Source: an uncultured Chloroflexota bacterium (GTDB lineage Bacteria > Chloroflexota > Anaerolineae > Caldilineales > Caldilineaceae). Taken from it: a stretch of 13,334 nucleotides of DNA. The stretch lies in NCBI GenBank assembly GCA_903879975.1, contig CAIRNL010000625.1, positions 1 to 13,334 on the forward strand, in the 5' to 3' direction. Made by a program: the position numbers and the translations under genes. Positions 1-12,452 of this stretch are shown piece after piece. How positions within the stretch are numbered: the first letter of the stretch is position 1; each line of letters starts with the position of its first letter. Under the pieces are notes generated by a model. That model searched no databases. It was not told where the DNA came from and saw nothing but the letters and a program-made list of their open reading frames with translations.

Positions 1-768
1 GATCTCGTAGACGCGGTCGTAGCCACCTACGATAAGCCGCTTGAGGTAGAGCTCGAAGCTGATACGTAAGTAGAGATCCTGATGCAGTTGGTTGTGATGC
101 GTGACAAAGGGGCGTGCGGCCGCGCCGCCGTAGAGCGGCTGCAAGATCGGAGTCTCCACTTCGAGGAAACCCTCACCGTCGAGAAAGCTGCGCAGCGCGC
201 GGATGATTGCCGCGCGCGTCCGGAAGATGTCACGCACTGGCGAATTCGCCAGGAGATCGACATAGCGGCGCCGGTAACGCTTCTCCTGATCACGCACGCC
301 GTGCCACTTATCTGGCATGGGCTTGAGCGCCTTGGCAAGGAACTGCACCTCACGCACGTCGACACTGAGTTCGCCGGTCTTGGTCACCACCAGCGCGCCG
401 GTTGCACCGACGAAATCGCCCAGGTCGATGAGTTTCTTCCATACATCGTCATAGAAGTTAGCGGGCATCGAATCCCTGCGCAATACAAGCTGGATCGAAC
501 CGGTGCCATCTTCCAGATCGGCAAAGCTCATCTTGCCCATGATCCGCATCCGTTTGATGCGCCCGGTGACGGTGACAGCATCCTCGCCCGCTGCACCACG
601 CTCAAAAAGCGCGCGCGCAGCGGCGATCGAGTGCGTACGCTTGACGCGCGCCGGGTATGGGTCGATACCGGCGGCCACAAGTTCCTCCAAGTTGCGCAGG
701 CGCGACGCTTCCTGGTCGGAGAGGGTGGCCGGATCAAAAATTGGGTGAATTGGTTCACTCACACGCAT
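1..768 (-). CDS. lysS: Lysine-tRNA ligase (class II LysRS), N-terminal 256 residues, cut by the window edge
   Basis: Charges tRNA-Lys with lysine in the cytoplasm. The frame is open from the start at 768 to base 1, giving 256 of the usual roughly 490-510 residues; the C-terminal half, including motifs 2 and 3 of the class II catalytic core, lies outside. An OB-fold anticodon-binding domain is visible at about residues 66-145 (GRIKRMRIMGKMSFADLEDG). The catalytic domain then opens with RYRRRYVDLL (about 164-173), class II motif 1 FLEVETPIL (201-209) and YLRISFELYLKRLIVGG (about 233-249). The start is ambiguous: ATG at 768 has AAAGG seven bases upstream, while the in-frame GTG at 762 (MSEPIHP...) has GAGGGG six bases upstream. 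It lies 119 bases after greA on the same strand and is probably cotranscribed with it. The class II family is certain; the tRNA-Lys assignment rests on the motif 1 region and the ELYLKRL block. Confidence 0.95.
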   Translation of the reverse strand, partial: MRVSEPIHPIFDPATLSDQEASRLRNLEELVAAGIDPYPARVKRTHSIAAARALFERGAAGEDAVTVTGRIKRMRIMGKMSFADLEDGTGSIQLVLRRDSMPANFYDDVWKKLIDLGDFVGATGALVVTKTGELSVDVREVQFLAKALKPMPDKWHGVRDQEKRYRRRYVDLLANSPVRDIFRTRAAIIRALRSFLDGEGFLEVETPILQPLYGGAAARPFVTHHNQLHQDLYLRISFELYLKRLIVGGYDRVYEI

Positions 769-852
769 CCCCTCGCCTTTCTGGTCGTGGGCATCAGCAT
801 GCCTGGCACTGCATTAGCCGGGCACAGACAGGTTGGGGGCATTGCCGATCGG

Positions 853-867
853 GGGGCCGCTGGCCCC
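853..867 (-). other. Small GC hairpin between greA and lysS
   Basis: GGGGCC and GGCCCC flank a 3-base loop, just after the greA stop in the direction of transcription. There is no T-run on the minus strand, so it is not a convincing intrinsic terminator; it may be a pause or processing hairpin, or chance in GC-rich DNA. The rest of the 119-base gap shows nothing. Confidence 0.3.
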
Positions 868-887
868 AGTTTCTGTGGCCGACGCGG

Positions 888-1364
888 TTACTTGACCTTC
901 ACGATTTCGAAGACGATTTCCCCGCCAGGCGATATGACGATAGCCTGGTTGCCGGCACGCTTATTGAGCAGCGCCCGTCCCATAGGACTCTCATTACTGA
1001 TCCGTCCCTGCGCCGGGTTGGCCTCAGGCGGTCCGACAATCGTGTATTCCTCTTCCATCTCCGTGCCCTGCTCGCGCACGATGACCGTCCGCCCAATCAC
1101 GACAACGTCCGGCGCAACGTCGGCATCGTTGATGACCTTGGCATTCTTGAGGATGACCTCAAGCTCGCGGATACGCCCTTCCAGAAAGCCCTGAGCTGTC
1201 TTGGCCTCGTCATACCCGGCGTTTTCGCTGATATCACCCTCGGCCTTTGCCTCAGCAATCATCTGGGCAACTTCGCGCCGACGCGTCGTCGTCAGGTATT
1301 CCAGTTCGTCCTTGACCTTTTGGAGGCCTTCAGGAGTCAAGTAAACAGGTTGATTGTTACTCAT
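888..1364 (-). CDS. greA: Transcription elongation factor GreA
   Basis: Binds the RNA polymerase secondary channel and stimulates cleavage of backtracked transcripts. The 158-residue length is typical. The N-terminal coiled coil (about residues 10-78) starts with LTPEGLQKVKDELEYL and carries the tip motif GDISENAGYDEAK, whose acidic residues D44 and E47 correspond to E. coli D41 and E44, which position the second magnesium ion. The C-terminal FKBP-like domain ends in ISNESPMGRALLNKRAG followed by PGGEIVFEIVKVK. The start ATG at 1364 begins MSNNQPVYLT, the usual GreA beginning; only a weak GAG-type ribosome site lies upstream. lysS follows on the same strand. A promoter about 430 bases upstream, followed by an intrinsic terminator, may belong to its leader. 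Nothing in the protein is unusual. Confidence 0.97.
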   Translation of the reverse strand: MSNNQPVYLTPEGLQKVKDELEYLTTTRRREVAQMIAEAKAEGDISENAGYDEAKTAQGFLEGRIRELEVILKNAKVINDADVAPDVVVIGRTVIVREQGTEMEEEYTIVGPPEANPAQGRISNESPMGRALLNKRAGNQAIVISPGGEIVFEIVKVK

Positions 1365-1409
1365 AATCCAGTCTCTTGGAACTACGTTCCTTCTCTAAAA
1401 ACACTGCCT

Positions 1410-1427
1410 CCCGGCGTCGTTGCCGGG
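1410..1427 (-). other. Hairpin just upstream of greA
   Basis: A perfect 6-base inverted repeat (CCCGGC and GCCGGG, 6-base loop) lies about 45-65 bases before the greA start. On the minus strand a T5 tract follows, but about eight bases beyond the stem, which is poor spacing for an intrinsic terminator. It could shape the greA 5' leader. Low significance in GC-rich DNA. Confidence 0.3.
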
Positions 1428-1628
1428 CGCAAAAAACCATGATAGCGGTGGGCACAAGGCAGCAGTGCAGGGGCCAGGTTGTCTGGAGATGAGCATCCGG
1501 CACTCCCCCTCGTCCTCCGGTATGTCGGCCGCTCGAGCGCCGTAACCCCTTGGACCGAGGGCGTCGGTTGGGACAATCATCCGTATTCATCTCCCCAGTG
1601 CACGTGGGCCTCGATAGACCAGCTTTTG

Positions 1629-1646
1629 CCACATGACGTCACGTGG
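1629..1646. promoter_or_regulatory. 18-base near-perfect palindrome, operator-like
   Basis: The sequence is CCACATGACGTCACGTGG. It is symmetric except for one pair (positions 5 and 14), with a perfect TGACGTCA core. It sits in the non-coding gap between the divergent greA and methyltransferase genes, about 265 bases before greA and 210 before the methyltransferase. Length and symmetry suit a dimeric DNA-binding regulator. I do not recognise a specific regulator, and no second copy is seen in the window. Confidence 0.35.
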
Positions 1647-1703
1647 AGAGCGATCTGACCAATCGCCCCACGAAACTGCCAACGGCATCCGCTTCGGGCT
1701 ATG

Positions 1704-1729
1704 AAAAACACCGCCTGACTGAGGCGGCG
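1704..1729 (-). terminator. Strong intrinsic terminator on the minus strand with no gene before it
   Basis: Read on the minus strand: a stem of about eight pairs (core CCGCCT and AGGCGG, plus one G-U and one C-G pair outside), a 5-base loop CAGTC, then TTTTT directly after the stem. This is the form of a factor-independent terminator. No minus-strand protein gene lies upstream of it, because the next gene is the plus-strand methyltransferase. It must end a short transcript from the promoter at 1793-1821, or act as an attenuator in the greA leader. Confidence 0.65.
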
Positions 1730-1786
1730 CCTGAGCGTTGCTGCGTCCATCAAAGTGAACGCCGACCCAATGGCCGGCTTTCATAT
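1704..1786 (-). ncRNA. Predicted short structured transcript (small RNA or attenuated greA leader)
   Basis: Bounded by a sigma70-type promoter on the right and an intrinsic terminator on the left, giving about 83 bases. Reading 5' to 3', a first stem pairs GCCGGC with GTCGGC. A second can pair GCGTTC with GGACGC, and its first five bases can alternatively pair with AACGC just before the terminator. The terminator stem comes last. An ATG lies about two bases after the predicted 5' end, but its 65-codon frame (to about 1587) runs through the terminator and looks like no known family, so I do not call it coding. No known RNA family is recognised. Read-through would extend into greA, so an attenuated leader is an equal alternative. 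Confidence 0.4.
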
Positions 1787-1792
1787 GACCAA

Positions 1793-1821
1793 AGTATATC
1801 GCATCCCCGGTTTTCTGTAAA
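1793..1821 (-). promoter_or_regulatory. Sigma70-type promoter, minus strand
   Basis: On the minus strand the -35 is TTTACA (5 of 6 matches to TTGACA) at 1816-1821 and the -10 is TATACT (5 of 6 matches to TATAAT) at 1793-1798, with the optimal 17-base spacer. The predicted start is near 1786. It points away from the methyltransferase toward greA. It is the best-scoring promoter I can see in the window. Confidence 0.6.
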
Positions 1822-1855
1822 ATCACATTTTCGCCCTGCTCCGAAAGTCAGTATC

Positions 1856-2659
1856 ATGTGCGCTATGAATACAAATATGGAATCCCACGAGATTTTTGAC
1901 CGCTTTGCACGCTTTTACGACGATGACTATCGCGGCGAGCAGGATGACATCGAGGCGATCGCCCTGCTCGCTGCCGAGTACGGCGATCCCCTGCTGGAGC
2001 TGGGATGCGGCACTGGGCGCGTGTTGGTTCCGCTGGCAGCCGCCGGACATACCATCAGCGGAGTGGACATCAGCCGGACACTGATGGACGGTGCAGCACA
2101 CAAATTGGCACAGCTCAAGCAGGCCAGCCGCGCCACCCTGGTGCAGGCTGACCTGCGCACCTTTGACCTTGCGCGCAGAGATTTTGCCTTTGCCTTTTGT
2201 ACGAGCAATACGCTCATGCATTTTGTCACGGCCGACGAACAGTTGGAGGTGCTGCGCAATACGTGGCGCCATCTGCGGCCGGGCGGCCACCTGTTCATCG
2301 ACCTGTTCAACCCAGACATCCCGCGCCTGCTCGCTATCAATGGGTCCCTGGAACTTGCCGATCAGTGGGTAGACAACCAGACCGGCGCCGAAGTCCAGAA
2401 GTGGAGCGTGCGCACCATCGACCTGGCCGAGCAGTTGCAGGAGACGCTCTTCATCTACGAGGAGACTTTTGCCGACGGGCGCAGCCGGCGCACCAACTGC
2501 CCCTTTACGCTGCGCTTTCTCTGGCGCAGCGAGGCTGAGCTGATGCTGCGCCTGGCCGGTTTCCTTGTAGAGGACGTCTGGGGCGATTTTGATGGCTCGC
2601 CCTACCTGTCGGAGAGCGAACATCTGATCCTGCTGGCGCGAAAACCTTTGTCCACCTGA
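1856..2659 (+). CDS. Class I SAM-dependent methyltransferase, substrate unknown
   Basis: Soluble methyltransferase of about 267 residues with a Rossmann fold. SAM-binding motif I is LLELGCGTGRVLVPLA (46-61), followed by the acidic end of strand 2, GVDIS (69-73); VQADLRTFDL (96-105) resembles motif II, and LRPGGHLFIDLFNPD (140-154) is the conserved post-motif region. The C-terminal part (about 155-260) is a beta-rich extension seen in small-molecule methyltransferases of the Methyltransf_25/11 type. The substrate cannot be read from the sequence. The frame is open back to 1643, but that extension has no methyltransferase features and covers a promoter and terminator, so I reject it. In-frame ATGs at 1856, 1865 and 1877 are all possible; 1856 has a weak GAAAG eight bases upstream. 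The stop is 28 bases before amylosucrase on the same strand, which suggests an operon. No signal peptide or membrane segment. Confidence 0.85.
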   Translation: MCAMNTNMESHEIFDRFARFYDDDYRGEQDDIEAIALLAAEYGDPLLELGCGTGRVLVPLAAAGHTISGVDISRTLMDGAAHKLAQLKQASRATLVQADLRTFDLARRDFAFAFCTSNTLMHFVTADEQLEVLRNTWRHLRPGGHLFIDLFNPDIPRLLAINGSLELADQWVDNQTGAEVQKWSVRTIDLAEQLQETLFIYEETFADGRSRRTNCPFTLRFLWRSEAELMLRLAGFLVEDVWGDFDGSPYLSESEHLILLARKPLST

Positions 2660-2677
2660 ACCCACTCCAAACAGATG

Positions 2678-2682
2678 CGAGG
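2678..2682 (+). promoter_or_regulatory. Ribosome binding site of the amylosucrase gene
   Basis: CGAGG lies five bases before the ATG at 2688 in the 28-base gap after the methyltransferase stop. It supports the start at 2688 rather than the out-of-frame ATG four bases further on, and indicates independent translation within the shared transcript. Confidence 0.5.
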
Positions 2683-2687
2683 CTGAA

Positions 2688-4637
<1,950 letters not shown>

Positions 4638-4692
4638 ACACCTTCCACAAAAACTATGCACGTCACAGCTTTGACATATAATCATCACCGGG

Positions 4693-4713
4693 TCTGGACA
4701 AAGTCCAGATTTT
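4693..4713 (+). terminator. Intrinsic terminator after amylosucrase
   Basis: Perfect 7-base arms TCTGGAC and GTCCAGA around an AAA loop, followed directly by TTTT on the plus strand, 55 bases after the amylosucrase stop. It closes the methyltransferase-amylosucrase unit and prevents collision with the convergent nrdJ transcript. Confidence 0.75.
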
Positions 4714-4804
4714 CGTTCCGAGCAGGCGGGCAAACGATTCGCGAAGCGCCACCAAAGCTACCACAGAAGCTGTAGAGGATGGACAGACGCAGCTTTTGTC
4801 CACG

Positions 4805-4833
4805 AAAAAGCGAGGCGCCGGCCGGCGCCTCGC
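4805..4833 (-). terminator. Strong intrinsic terminator after nrdJ
   Basis: A perfect palindrome with 12-base arms (GCGAGGCGCCGG and its complement, 4810-4833) gives a very stable GC stem. On the minus strand it is followed directly by TTTTT. It starts 31 bases after the nrdJ stop. It faces the amylosucrase terminator across about 90 bases that hold nothing else recognisable. Confidence 0.9.
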
Positions 4834-4863
4834 TCTGCACGCAACTCTCTTACGCGCGGTCAC

Positions 4864-10047
<5,184 letters not shown>

Positions 10048-10054
10048 GCGCTGT

Positions 10055-10060
10055 CTCCTC
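10055..10060 (-). promoter_or_regulatory. Shine-Dalgarno site that fixes the nrdJ start
   Basis: GAGGAG on the minus strand lies seven bases before ATG 10047. A second in-frame ATG at 10062 overlaps this site and has none of its own. The frame stays open to 10176, but that extension has no matching family sequence. The 222-base leader between nrdR and this site contains a GC inverted repeat (CGCCC/GGGCG) near 10087-10098 and a weak stem (CCTGC/GCAGG) near 10204-10219. I see no convincing promoter, NrdR box or nrdR terminator there, so cotranscription with nrdR is possible. Confidence 0.6.
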
Positions 10061-10269
10061 ATGAAAAGTAACAAAACTATCGACGTCGCCCGAGGGCGTA
10101 GATCATAATGACGCGCGACCCTGCACTTACAGGAAGCAACCGGTGGAATAACAACCCGTGGGGGGGAGTACACCAACCACGGAACACCTGGGAGTACGAG
10201 GTTCCTGCGGCGATGCAGGTCGTCTTCAAGACACTGGCTTAGCTGCTGATGGTGGCACTTGGCTGCGGG

Positions 10270-10734
10270 TCAGCTCAATTCACCTGAGGTTGGTCTCCCC
10301 ATCAGCCGATCGATCTCACTGCGCACTTCGGTCAGGTCGTTCATGTCCAGGTAGACGCTGGCAAAGCGAATGTACGCGACCTGGTCGATGTGTGCCAACT
10401 GGTCGAGTACCATGCCCCCGATCAACTTACTGGGCACCTCGGAACGGCCGAGCGACTGCAACGATTCGGTCAGTTGACTAACCATGTTCTCCATCGTCTC
10501 CCGGCTGATCGGGCGCTTGGTCGAAGCGACCTGAATCCCGGATAAAATCTTTTGGCGGTCAAACGGTTCGCGCCGCCCATCACTCTTGACGACCAGCAGG
10601 TTAGCAGCAACGTGCTCATAGGTCGTGAAACGCTGCCCACAGTGTTCACATTGCCGGCGACGTCGGATGGAATCGCCAGTGTCTCGGGTATCGATGACGC
10701 GATGTGCGGTATACCCGCAGTGCGGACAATTCAT
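10270..10734 (-). CDS. nrdR: Transcriptional repressor NrdR
   Basis: ATP/dATP-sensing repressor of ribonucleotide reductase genes. The 154-residue length is typical. The N-terminal zinc ribbon has C3-P-H-C6 and C29-E-H-C32 with the DNA-contacting RRRR run (24-27) and GQRFTTYE (33-40). An ATP-cone domain follows from about residue 47 (VVKSDGRREPFDRQKILSGI) to about 137 (VAYIRFASVYLDMND). The start ATG at 10734 begins directly with the zinc ribbon, as in the family. It has no Shine-Dalgarno sequence, and the predicted transcript starts only about nine bases before it, so translation may be nearly leaderless. Two NrdR boxes over its promoter indicate autoregulation. It is followed by nrdJ, its usual type of target. 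Confidence 0.97.
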   Translation of the reverse strand: MNCPHCGYTAHRVIDTRDTGDSIRRRRQCEHCGQRFTTYEHVAANLLVVKSDGRREPFDRQKILSGIQVASTKRPISRETMENMVSQLTESLQSLGRSEVPSKLIGGMVLDQLAHIDQVAYIRFASVYLDMNDLTEVRSEIDRLMGRPTSGELS

Positions 10735-10740
10735 TTTATT

Positions 10741-10756
10741 TCACGGTATATTGTAT
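10741..10756. promoter_or_regulatory. NrdR box, start-proximal copy
   Basis: TCACGGTATATTGTAT matches the NrdR-box pattern (CAC..TATATTGT) less perfectly than its partner. It covers the predicted -10 (TACAAT on the minus strand, 10750-10755) and ends seven bases before the nrdR start codon. Its centre is 31 bases, three helical turns, from that of the second box, with a 15-base gap, which is the known tandem spacing for NrdR. Confidence 0.75.
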
Positions 10757-10777
10757 TGATCTAATAACAAACCACAA
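10750..10777 (-). promoter_or_regulatory. nrdR promoter embedded in the NrdR boxes
   Basis: On the minus strand the -35 is TTGTGG (10772-10777; 3 of 6) and the -10 is TACAAT (10750-10755; 5 of 6), with a 16-base spacer. The predicted start is near 10743, leaving about nine bases of leader. Each element lies inside one of the two NrdR boxes, so bound NrdR would exclude RNA polymerase. Confidence 0.5.
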
Positions 10778-10787
10778 CATATTGTGG
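10772..10787. promoter_or_regulatory. NrdR box, distal copy
   Basis: CCACAACATATTGTGG is a near-perfect 16-base palindrome with one mismatched pair and fits the NrdR-box consensus (CAC-A-x-ATAT-x-GTG). It covers the predicted -35 of nrdR on the minus strand. Confidence 0.85.
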
Positions 10788-10934
10788 AGCCAGAAACAAA
10801 GTATAGCACATGCAGCAAGGGACTGCAAGTGCCGTCCGAGGGTTTCACCAGAGAAAATCGACGACCAACCAGCTACGGCGTGAAATTTTAAGCCCCAAAG
10901 TAGCGCATTAGGGTGGGGTTACGAATGCAGGGGA

Positions 10935-10992
10935 AAGGGATGGGGACAGAGGGCAGACGACGTTGTCCGCTGCCTCTGTCCTCGCATCCCTT
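10935..10992. repeat. Long imperfect inverted repeat in the ftsZ-nrdR gap
   Basis: An outer stem pairs AAGGGATG with CATCCCTT (8 bases). After a small internal loop, an inner stem pairs GGACAGAGG and CAG with CTG and CCTCTGTCC (12 pairs, one bulged G). The loop is 13 bases. No strong T-run follows on either strand, so it is a poor terminator; it may be a processing hairpin or a degenerate small repeat element. Around it, 10800-10934 holds no gene or site that I can support. Confidence 0.55.
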
Positions 10993-11022
10993 CGATGGCT
11001 GGGCGCTAGCGTGATGGGATTG

Positions 11023-11083
11023 AAAAACCAGGATTTTCGGGCACCGCCGCTGGGGAGAGGGCGAACTTACCAAATCCTGGTTT
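11023..11083 (-). terminator. Hairpin terminator after ftsZ
   Basis: Perfect 12-base arms AAACCAGGATTT and AAATCCTGGTTT are separated by a 35-base loop. On the minus strand the second arm runs into TTTTT. The structure begins about 15 bases after the ftsZ stop. The large loop is unusual for a classic terminator; the loop is GC-rich and may form inner structure. It separates ftsZ from the nrdR promoter. Confidence 0.5.
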
Positions 11084-11098
11084 CTATCGATTTCCTCT

Positions 11099-12244
11099 TC
11101 AGCGGCCGTTCGTCGTACGTTGGCGGCGCAGGAAGGCGGGAATGTCGAGATCGTCGCGCTGGAAGGTACGCACCTGGTAGTCAGCCGGGTCACGCTGTGG
11201 CTCGCGGCTGTTGCGTTGCTCGGCCTGCGGCTGGTTCTTGAAAGCGCTATTGACAAACTCATACTGATCCTTGGGTTTCGGCCGGTCAAACCCTGTGGCG
11301 ATGACAGTCAGTTGAATGGCGTCCTTCATGTCGGCGTCGATGACGGCGCCAAAAATGATATTACATTCGGGGTGTGCGTTGCCGCGAATGGCCTCAGCTG
11401 CCTCGTTGACCTCGAAGAGACTCATATCCTCGCCACCCTTGATATTGAAGATAATGGAGCGAGCACCTTCGATGGAGACGTCGAGCAGTGCGCTGTGAAT
11501 GGCGCGTTCGGCAGCTTCCCGCGCGCGGTTTTCACCGCTGCTGCGGCCGATAGCCATAAGAGCCGCGCCGCCGTCCTTCATGATGGTCTTGACATCGGCG
11601 AAGTCCAGGTTGATGAGACCAGGAATGGTGATCAGTTCGCTGATGCCCTGGATCCCCTGGCGCAGAACGTCATCGGCCATGCGGAAAGCATCCTTGATGC
11701 TGGCCGTCTTGCCGGCAATCTGCAACAGGCGATCGTTGGGGATGGTAATCAGCGTATCGACGTTCGCCTGCAACGCTTCGATAGCCTGCTCGGCATTGCG
11801 CCGGCGCTGTGTGCCCTCGAACGTGAAGGGGCGCGTCACGACGCCGATCGTCAGCGCGCCGGCTTCGCGGGCCACATTGGCCACTACCGCCGAGGCGCCA
11901 GAGCCGGTGCCGCCGCCCATGCCGGCTGTGACGAAAACCATGTCGGCGCCAGAGAGCATCTCGCGCAGTTCCTCACGGCTCTCCTCACCGGCGCGCAGAC
12001 CGATCTCGGGGTTCCCACCCGACCCCAACCCTTTGGTAATCTTTTCACCGATACGCATCCGTTGCGGCGCCGACGACAACATCAGCGCCTGAGCATCCGT
12101 GTTGACGGCGATGAACTCGACGCCCTGGATGCCTTCCTCGATCATGCGGTTGACAGCATTCTGTCCACCGCCGCCCACACCGACGACTTTGATCTGAGCA
12201 AAGTTGTCGACATAGGACAATTGTGCTTTGGTGCTACGGGTCAT
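11099..12244 (-). CDS. ftsZ: Cell division protein FtsZ
   Basis: Tubulin-like GTPase that polymerises into the cytokinetic ring at midcell. The 381-residue length is normal. The nucleotide-binding core opens with IKVVGVGGGGQNAVNRM (18-34) and has the tubulin signature GGGTGSG (110-116). The synergy (T7) loop is NLDFADVKTIM (212-222), whose D214 and D217 act on the neighbouring subunit's GTP. ALMAIGRSSGENRAREAA (228-245) and the C-terminal domain to about 320 follow. A variable linker (about 322-362) leads to the C-terminal peptide DDLDIPAFLRRQ (364-375), which binds FtsA and other partners. AAGGAG lies eight bases before ATG 12244. ftsA is upstream on the same strand, and a 29-codon ORF overlaps the start by ATGA. 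Confidence 0.98.
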   Translation of the reverse strand: MTRSTKAQLSYVDNFAQIKVVGVGGGGQNAVNRMIEEGIQGVEFIAVNTDAQALMLSSAPQRMRIGEKITKGLGSGGNPEIGLRAGEESREELREMLSGADMVFVTAGMGGGTGSGASAVVANVAREAGALTIGVVTRPFTFEGTQRRRNAEQAIEALQANVDTLITIPNDRLLQIAGKTASIKDAFRMADDVLRQGIQGISELITIPGLINLDFADVKTIMKDGGAALMAIGRSSGENRAREAAERAIHSALLDVSIEGARSIIFNIKGGEDMSLFEVNEAAEAIRGNAHPECNIIFGAVIDADMKDAIQLTVIATGFDRPKPKDQYEFVNSAFKNQPQAEQRNSREPQRDPADYQVRTFQRDDLDIPAFLRRQRTTNGR

Positions 12245-12330
12245 TGCTCAAACTCCTTCGATGATTGAACGGTTGACGATGACGGTACTTCTCTCTCTTT
12301 TTTTACCCCTACTGCGTCATCCGCCCACAT
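12241..12330 (-). CDS. Possible 29-residue leader peptide overlapping the ftsZ start
   Basis: A short frame from ATG 12330 (MWADDAVGVKKEREVPSSST, then nine more residues) has a purine-rich AGGGGGG six bases upstream. Its TGA overlaps the ftsZ ATG in the classic four-base ATGA arrangement, with the ftsZ Shine-Dalgarno inside its last codons. This is the layout of translational coupling. The peptide has no recognisable family, and the frame is open further back to 12447 without a good start except TTG 12411. Coding status is unproven; it may be chance. Confidence 0.3.
   Translation of the reverse strand: MWADDAVGVKKEREVPSSSTVQSSKEFEQ
12253..12258 (-). promoter_or_regulatory. ftsZ: Ribosome binding site of ftsZ
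   Basis: AAGGAG on the minus strand lies eight bases before ATG 12244 and decides the start MTRSTKAQL. It lies inside the possible 29-codon upstream ORF, so ribosomes leaving that ORF would stop on the ftsZ start. Confidence 0.75.
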
Positions 12331-12341
12331 GATTGGCCCCC

Positions 12342-12376
12342 CTATCTGAGGGACGGAGTGCGCACCAATTCCTCCT
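12342..12376 (-). other. Consensus Shine-Dalgarno with a 7-codon mini-ORF in the ftsA-ftsZ gap
   Basis: AGGAGG on the minus strand (12371-12376) lies five bases before GTG 12365. The GTG opens the frame VRTPSLR and ends at TAG 12342. The ribosome site is the strongest in the window, yet it leads only to this mini-ORF, 12 bases before the 29-codon frame. It may be a leader peptide, a relic of a lost gene start, or chance. Confidence 0.3.
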
Positions 12377-12394
12377 GTCGGGCTGGGTCGCTTC

Positions 12395-12420
12395 CGGGCG
12401 AACTCCGGCAAGTTCGCTCG
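12395..12420 (-). other. Hairpin between ftsA and ftsZ
   Basis: Seven perfect pairs (GCGAACT and AGTTCGC, 12398-12417) extend to about ten pairs with one G-U, around a 6-base loop. No T-run follows on the minus strand, so it is not a terminator. It lies about 35 bases after the ftsA stop and could be a processing or stability element that sets different FtsA and FtsZ levels from one transcript. Confidence 0.45.
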
Positions 12421-12452
12421 ATTGGAAGTCTCCCGTCCCGGCAGACTCTATC

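Noticed and set aside
82..1442. Long plus-strand open frames over lysS and greA
   Set aside because: They are shadows of clearly recognised minus-strand genes in GC-rich DNA.
1357..1632. 91-residue minus-strand open frame upstream of greA
   Set aside because: It overlaps the greA start, has no recognisable features, and lies over hairpins and the palindrome of the leader.
1643..1855. Long N-terminal extension of the methyltransferase reading frame
   Set aside because: It contains the minus-strand promoter and terminator, resembles no methyltransferase sequence, and the core begins at MESHEIFDRFARFYDDDY, as expected for the fold.
10048..10176. 43-residue N-terminal extension of NrdJ
   Set aside because: The GAGGAG site fixes the start at 10047, and the extension is not seen in the family.
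10100..10260. AGCCAG...GACCTGC on the minus strand upstream of nrdJ resembles the end of a cobalamin riboswitch
   Set aside because: The other conserved riboswitch blocks (the B12 core with GCCACTG and the GGGAA region) are not found in order, so two short matches are not enough.
10790..10810. Possible plus-strand promoter (TATAGC) next to the NrdR boxes
   Set aside because: No -35 at acceptable spacing and no plus-strand gene downstream.
11120..12268. 382-residue plus-strand open frame opposite ftsZ
   Set aside because: FtsZ on the minus strand is unmistakable; the opposite frame shows no family features.
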